DNA of 64,000 nt, from contig NZ_CP042467.1 in assembly GCF_007993755.1 (NCBI RefSeq), positions 372,001 through 436,000 on the forward strand, written 5' to 3'. Both the position numbers and the translations under genes were made by a program. This stretch comes from Microvenator marinus. Its GTDB lineage: Bacteria > Myxococcota_A > Bradymonadia > Bradymonadales > Bradymonadaceae. This document shows, piece after piece, positions 59,508 to 64,000 of the stretch; the first letter of the stretch is position 1; the number at the start of each line of letters is the position of its first letter. The notes beneath the pieces were generated by a model, which saw only the letters and a program-made list of their open reading frames with translations, was not told the origin of the DNA and made no database searches.

Positions 59508-62030
59508 CTATTCAAGTATCGGAGGACCGTCCCGTTTACTCTGAGGCAAAGTACATAACACCTGATTCATCGGAAGTGTTTCATCCGCCTGCTCAAAGCC
59601 TTTGGTGCGTATCGCATCGAGTTGTTCACGCTCTGCCGCACTGAGTTTCCTCAGTGAAGTCTTGTCCCCATGGGCCTGAAGAAACCGCACACGAGCAATG
59701 CCCGATTGATGGCCGAGGTTCGCAAAGGTCTTCTCTAAGGCGTCCAATGCCTTCAATTGCTCGTCTTCATAAGGGCTACCGAGTTGGGCTCGGAGCGATT
59801 CCAATTCGCCCCCTGCCTCAGCGAGCATGGTTGCGGCATCCTGAAGAATCTCACCCTTAGCCTTAATCGAGGTCGAAGGAACGAGTGTTTGCACTTCCGT
59901 GGGGATCAACGCTTGAAGGTCGTACTCCAAAGGCTTCTTCCCGACGCATCCTTCGTAAGCGTCTTGGCCCAAAACGGCCTGCACAGCCGAGGTCAGCTTT
60001 GAATCTCCCATCACGGTCAGTCGCAGGGTTTGCATGAAATCCACGAGGAGACGCAGCTGCGTTGCAGCATCCTCCAGGGAACGCGTAGAACACTGCTGGT
60101 AGAGCCCAAGCGAGTCTGTGGCGTCTTGAAACTCCCCGTCCGCAGCGAACCTAAACGCGTCTGCCAAAGTCCATTGTTCGCAAACTTCTCCGGGGGTTTT
60201 GGCGAAGTCGACGAGCGTTGCGTAGCTCTCGACCTTGATTTTTCCTTCCTGAACGAGGCGCATCAAGATGGAATAAAACACCCTGGCATCCTCATCGGGC
60301 GGACTCATTTCTAGAATTCGAGTATCGGATGAACATGCAGCCGGTAAAGCATCGGAAACAAGCCAGAATGACTGATCGTCGGTACTCTCTTTGTGGAGCG
60401 CTAGTGCTTGGAGTCGGCCAATTTCTTCACACTCAACTTTAAGTCCAACTTCAAAGAACCTGGAGAGGTCTACTTCTTGGCCAAACTTTCTAGCCATCAA
60501 AGCACCAGCGAGACTATCAGGCGTTTCAAACGGGACTCGCCACGCGGAGTAGCCCACTCGCCCTAGCTTTTCAGCAGTCGCCCCCGAAAAACTCCGGCCG
60601 TAGACATCGAGAGCTCGGCTTTGCTTGGCATCCGGAACGGCAGCCTTCCAACGCTCTCTATCGCTAAAGGAGGACTGAGTCTGGTCAAGGATTGCTGGGT
60701 CCTTGGTCAGTCCGATGTAGACCGCCATAGCCATTTCCCAATCTGCGCCAATCTTGGACGCACTGAGCGCCAAATTTTCTCTGGATCCGTGCGTTCCCTT
60801 TTGTTCGGTGTTCAGAAATTCCGTCCAGAGAACCCAGCCCATTGAGCTTGGCTGGTCGCCGGCCTTAATCATCTCCGGAATCTTCATCCATAGGCGTGTT
60901 GCTTCTCCCGTATTGTCCAGCCATCCGTGAATTCTTGAGTGCGCCAGTGTCCACCCTACGCTTTGCTCGGGATTCCATGCGCCCTGAGTGGCTGAATCCG
61001 AGAGAAAAAGTGCGAGGTCAATATCTCGTACCGATGCCGGGATCTCCGCTCCACGTTCAAGGATTTCGTTAAGTTTGGTGTCTAAGGTTCCCAAGATAAA
61101 GGTCGCGACTTGATGGTCCCCAGCACCGAGTGCAGCCGCGAGCTCTGCGACCTCTCGAACGTAGATGTCTGGCGCGCTCAGGGGTTGAGCTGCAAGATAG
61201 GGAGGGGAGCGACGGGTGCTTTGTTCATCATAGAGAGACGCTCTGAGGATGAAAGGGATGTGGGCGACCACTTTTCCCGATTCACACTTTAAAAGCGCAT
61301 CCACGCCGGCCTCAAAGGCCAGCTCTTCAACTTTTAGTGGGGTCAGTGTGTTGGGCACTTCAAAAGGCACGACATCGAGGTTTGCCCTCGTCAGATCGCA
61401 ACCATCACTGGCCACTCTTGATTCTCTAAACGCTGGTACAAACCCGGCAGGAAGAGCGATCCAATCCGCGGCGATAGTGCCTCGAAATGAGAGTGGATCA
61501 CCGGCCCTAAAGACCGCACTCGGCTTGGCAAATCCACTAAGTTCCGGGGTAAAAACTCGGAACAAGGTGCCGTCTGGATACGCATCAACACACGGGCTCT
61601 GAGTAATAGGTCCACTTCCCTGACAAATCCTCCAGCGGTCCGCGCTAGCAGGATCGAGCCGCGCCGGCAGAGGAACAATATTTCCAGATATCTTGGGGCG
61701 TAGCGGATCGGTGTCCAGACGGCGCACAAACGCTCCCCACGACGTGGGCTCGACCACCTGAAATACATGTCTGAAGGATTGGTCGAGGTCACCTAGGGCA
61801 ACGAGTTGACCGGCGCCAAGGTCCACCGCTTGAGCATCCGGCGCCCACATCAGGGCCCAGCGTCCGTCCTTCATGAGCTCGAGCGCACCCAACGGGCGTT
61901 TAAAAACTGGTGCTTCGAGTCCGATTGCGTGCCCAAAAAGCTCGTTTGAGGTGGGCTTGACACTCCCACAACCCACGAGGGCGTTGGCGAGTAAAAGCAC
62001 CCCTAGAACTAGGAAAGTTCTACTTTTCAA
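59508..62030 (-). CDS. Large hypothetical lipoprotein
   Basis: I choose the TTG at 62030 (LKSRTFLVLGVLLLANALVGC), which overlaps the FHA gene by 11 nt and gives a clean lipobox signal. A longer reading to an ATG at 62111 would add 27 residues that re-read the FHA gene's end, but it has the advantage of an ATG. The roughly 840-residue protein is beta-rich at first, then largely helical. No family recognised. It lies between the degenerate FHA protein and the PEGA-like kinase. Confidence 0.8.
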   Translation of the reverse strand: MKSRTFLVLGVLLLANALVGCGSVKPTSNELFGHAIGLEAPVFKRPLGALELMKDGRWALMWAPDAQAVDLGAGQLVALGDLDQSFRHVFQVVEPTSWGAFVRRLDTDPLRPKISGNIVPLPARLDPASADRWRICQGSGPITQSPCVDAYPDGTLFRVFTPELSGFAKPSAVFRAGDPLSFRGTIAADWIALPAGFVPAFRESRVASDGCDLTRANLDVVPFEVPNTLTPLKVEELAFEAGVDALLKCESGKVVAHIPFILRASLYDEQSTRRSPPYLAAQPLSAPDIYVREVAELAAALGAGDHQVATFILGTLDTKLNEILERGAEIPASVRDIDLALFLSDSATQGAWNPEQSVGWTLAHSRIHGWLDNTGEATRLWMKIPEMIKAGDQPSSMGWVLWTEFLNTEQKGTHGSRENLALSASKIGADWEMAMAVYIGLTKDPAILDQTQSSFSDRERWKAAVPDAKQSRALDVYGRSFSGATAEKLGRVGYSAWRVPFETPDSLAGALMARKFGQEVDLSRFFEVGLKVECEEIGRLQALALHKESTDDQSFWLVSDALPAACSSDTRILEMSPPDEDARVFYSILMRLVQEGKIKVESYATLVDFAKTPGEVCEQWTLADAFRFAADGEFQDATDSLGLYQQCSTRSLEDAATQLRLLVDFMQTLRLTVMGDSKLTSAVQAVLGQDAYEGCVGKKPLEYDLQALIPTEVQTLVPSTSIKAKGEILQDAATMLAEAGGELESLRAQLGSPYEDEQLKALDALEKTFANLGHQSGIARVRFLQAHGDKTSLRKLSAAEREQLDAIRTKGFEQADETLPMNQVLCTLPQSKRDGPPILE

Positions 62031-62805
62031 GGCGGATATAGGCGCGCCCAACGATGAAACAATCACCGTCGATAAGCTCGACAGGGTCGTGGATTCTGAT
62101 GAATGTGCCATAATCGCTTCGAAGGTCCTTGATGAAGTATTGGTTTCCTCGACGTTCGATCTGGGCGTGTCTCGCGCTCAGCATCGGGTCTTGGGAGATC
62201 GGGTAGGATCCATGTGTTCCAATCTGCAAGGTATCTTCTACCTGCCAAACTGACGCAATATTCCCGTTCGCAAAGTATCGAATCAGACGTGCAGGCGAGC
62301 CCGGCGGTTGGGCGCCAGGATTTGGCGTGGTTGCTGGACCGCTCGGAGCTGAGTCCCAAGTACTCCTGAAGACAAAACGCTGGTGACCCACAACGATCTC
62401 GTCAAAATCTTCGAGGGAGAGCTCATCAGCAATTCTCAAAAAGATCCCAGAGCTCGACATATCGTCGAGCATCAACCGACCCGCACTTAGCCGTAATTGT
62501 GCATGAAGCGCATTGATGAAAGGCGACTCGAGCTGCAAATCTCCGTGCAGGCTGCCGATCTGGAACGGCGAATGGTCTACATCGATCCGTAGTTCGCGAT
62601 TCTCGATCGTCACCACCAATGAGCAAAGCCTCTTTCGAGTAGACTCTTGAGGGGTGACCGGTTCCATCGCGGGTGTGATCATTGGAAGCCCCTGAGACGG
62701 GGTCATCCGTGCTTCGGGGATTCCAACACTCGTGAGGACGTCTTCGTCTTCGTCATCAGGAATGGCAAAAGGCACGTTTGCTGATTTATTTTCGGAATCA
62801 CTCAT
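62020..62805 (-). CDS. Degenerate double-FHA protein
   Basis: ATG 62805 gives a 261-residue soluble protein with an acidic N-terminal tail (PFAIPDDEDEDVLTSVGI). The first FHA-like domain (SLVVTIENRELRIDV) has FQIGSLHGD in place of GR, INALHAQ in place of SxxH, and DMSSSGIFL in place of SxNGT. The second has LQIGTHGS, LSARHAQIE and DLRSDYGTF. Both lack the Arg and Asn used for phosphothreonine binding, so they may be structural modules. The gene precedes the large lipoprotein by an overlap. Confidence 0.82.
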   Translation of the reverse strand: MSDSENKSANVPFAIPDDEDEDVLTSVGIPEARMTPSQGLPMITPAMEPVTPQESTRKRLCSLVVTIENRELRIDVDHSPFQIGSLHGDLQLESPFINALHAQLRLSAGRLMLDDMSSSGIFLRIADELSLEDFDEIVVGHQRFVFRSTWDSAPSGPATTPNPGAQPPGSPARLIRYFANGNIASVWQVEDTLQIGTHGSYPISQDPMLSARHAQIERRGNQYFIKDLRSDYGTFIRIHDPVELIDGDCFIVGRAYIRLEK

Positions 62806-62908
62806 TGAATAACCGTGTTTTGATGGTGCGAAGTGTAGCACAAGTGTCCAAGGTGGCCAGCACACATCGCTATGCTATGTTGTGTCGATACGGCACGGAG
62901 TTGAAAAA

Positions 62909-63343
62909 ATGCGAAGTCGAATATGTGTTCTAGTTATTGCCGCAGCGGGTCTTTTGGCATCCTGCGAAAAGGAATCAGCCCCCGCGAGAAGCGCCCAAGC
63001 AAATGACGTCCTCTATACCGTTGAGCCCATCGTGGTCAGCGGCAAGTCTGGCGAAGATGTGGAAGTCCCCGTGGTGATTCGGTCGAACCCCGGATTTAAG
63101 ATCAACAAAGACTTCCCCTGGAAAATCAAAGTTCCTTCGAGTGAAGCACTGCTCGCCGAGAGTGCCGAACTCGACGCGAGTTCCATCGAACTCGGTGAGA
63201 CCAAGGCGCGCGGCGTGGTACGCGTAAAGCCGACTGCTGGAACGCATCAGGGCAAAGTGATCGCTGATTTCTCCATTTGCAATGATGATGTCTGCAAGTT
63301 CTATAGGGACACGGAAATCGCCTACACCTTGAAAGCGGAGTGA
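62909..63343 (+). CDS. Lipoprotein with DsbC/DsbD-N-like beta domain (tentative)
   Basis: ATG 62909 (GGAG 8 nt upstream) gives MRSRICVLVIAAAGLLASC, a lipobox (Cys 19). The mature 125 residues form a beta-sandwich-like domain (VPVVIRSNPGFKINKDFPWK) ending with a two-Cys segment FSICNDDVCKFYRDTEIAYT. This spacing recalls the N-terminal domain of DsbD or the disulfide-corrector fold. The assignment is by pattern only. It is followed by the PrkA-like kinase gene after 2 nt. Confidence 0.8.
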   Translation: MRSRICVLVIAAAGLLASCEKESAPARSAQANDVLYTVEPIVVSGKSGEDVEVPVVIRSNPGFKINKDFPWKIKVPSSEALLAESAELDASSIELGETKARGVVRVKPTAGTHQGKVIADFSICNDDVCKFYRDTEIAYTLKAE

Positions 63344-63345
63344 GA

Positions 63346-64000
63346 ATGTCGACAAAGTTTTCTGTGGATTCAATCGCTAAAAAGATCGGCGAAGAGTTCA
63401 AACGGGATAAACCCATTCTCTCTTACTCGGGTTTTCTTGAGCTCGTGCTCGAACACCCTGAGCTACACACGCGGACCAGCGCGCAGTACACGAAGGATTG
63501 TTTCGAGTATTTTGGAACGAGCCAGATCGACGGATTTTTAGGTGAGTTTCAACGCTATAACTTGTTTGACGCGCCATTCGACGAAGGTCGCAATTCCGTC
63601 ATCGGACATCATCGAGTCCAAGAGCGCGTCTTCAATCTAGTCGAAGCTTTTGTGCGTCAGGGGCGCGTGAACAAGCTGATCGTGCTTCACGGGCCTAATG
63701 GGAGCGCAAAGTCGACCTTTGTCGACACGATCATGCGCGCGCTCGAGGCGTATTCGAAGACAGATCAGGGCGCTCTCTATCGCTTCAATTGGATCTTTCC
63801 GAACGAACGAAAGACCACGGGTGCGGCGATTGGATTCGGCGGGAGCCGCGCGGTCGACCCCGATCAGCTCGAGACCTACGCATTTCTGGAAGCTGAGCAG
63901 ATTGACGCCCGTCTAAAGGGCGAACTCAATGATCACCCGCTGCTTCTGATTCCACAGAAACAACGCGAAGAATTGCTCGCGCCGCTTATCGATTCGGGCC
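63346..64000 (+). CDS. PrkA-type serine protein kinase (partial, C-terminus off the right edge)
   Basis: ATG 63346 opens a frame that runs to the window end without a stop (218 residues). The sequence KLIVLHGPNGSAKST is the PrkA AAA-domain Walker A, and the N-terminal SYSGFLELVLEHPELHTRTS and CFEYFGTSQIDGFLGEFQRY are typical. Full PrkA proteins have about 640 residues, so the rest, including the kinase-like C-terminus, lies outside. In E. coli and Bacillus PrkA acts as a stress and sporulation/stationary-phase kinase. Confidence 0.93.
   Translation, partial: MSTKFSVDSIAKKIGEEFKRDKPILSYSGFLELVLEHPELHTRTSAQYTKDCFEYFGTSQIDGFLGEFQRYNLFDAPFDEGRNSVIGHHRVQERVFNLVEAFVRQGRVNKLIVLHGPNGSAKSTFVDTIMRALEAYSKTDQGALYRFNWIFPNERKTTGAAIGFGGSRAVDPDQLETYAFLEAEQIDARLKGELNDHPLLLIPQKQREELLAPLIDSG

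Noticed and set aside
1-64000. tRNA, rRNA or tmRNA genes
   Set aside because: No cloverleaf or conserved rRNA segment was recognised on either strand by eye; a covariance scan (tRNAscan-SE, Rfam) would be decisive.

Overview
The window reads as a dense chromosomal segment of a Gram-negative bacterium rich in Hanks-type kinases. My best guess is Myxococcota, perhaps Bradymonadales-like. This is an inference from gene content: Ser/Thr kinases with TPR or PEGA-like tails, many FHA proteins, FHA-bearing sigma54 activators, a GYF_2/AgmX-type pseudokinase, DUF4388 and TIGR04563 proteins, CARDB/PPC and thrombospondin-3 lipoproteins, and Asn/Thr-rich lipoprotein linkers. Base composition looks only moderately GC-rich by eye. 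I saw no rRNA, tRNA, insertion sequence, phage gene or CRISPR array.

Layout: 1-2857 (minus) holds a membrane double-FHA protein running off the left edge and an FHA-CpaF ATPase. 2933-10137 (minus) is a complete oppABCDF-type peptide transporter behind a good sigma70-type promoter, with several unusual extensions. 10240-14943 (minus) holds aspS, a kinase with TPRs, a membrane protein and a lipoprotein. 15091-17920 (plus) is an FHA protein plus a polytopic membrane kinase. 18025-22721 (plus) is metabolic: sucCD, ndk, rlmN and a PfkB sugar kinase. 22759-26835 (plus) is a lipoprotein, two microcompartment vertex (EutN/CcmL) proteins, a class II aldolase and a TSP3 lipoprotein. 26832-33592 (minus) is a giant CARDB/PPC lipoprotein, a metallophosphoesterase and three small cytosolic proteins.

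33791-36717 (plus) is a proline-rich membrane protein and an AMP-forming acyl ligase. 37049-40171 (plus) is a PilZ protein with a structured leader, dapF, a 48-residue lipoprotein missed by length filters, an SCP2-like protein, tdk and hpt. 40189-48497 (plus) is a HEAT lipoprotein, a DUF4388 protein, a lipoprotein, a pseudokinase, tsaE and an FHA-sigma54 activator. 48501-54811 mixes a soluble kinase, a CPBP protease, a TIGR02757 protein, a small ribbon-helix-helix protein with a palindromic operator, a structured intergenic RNA candidate and two lipoproteins. 54871-62805 (minus) is an FHA-GAF-sigma54 activator, a secreted protein, a kinase, a large lipoprotein and a degenerate double-FHA protein. 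62909-64000 (plus) is a lipoprotein and the start of a PrkA-type kinase.

The window is dominated by phospho-signalling: four apparently active Hanks kinases, one pseudokinase, a PrkA-type kinase and six FHA proteins, two of them sigma54 activators. The observations I would check first are the PilZ leader, with three hairpins exposing GGA loops and a near-consensus CsrA site, the vertex-protein/aldolase cluster without visible hexameric shell genes, the pseudokinase, and the 51.9-52.3 kb palindrome and structured RNA.
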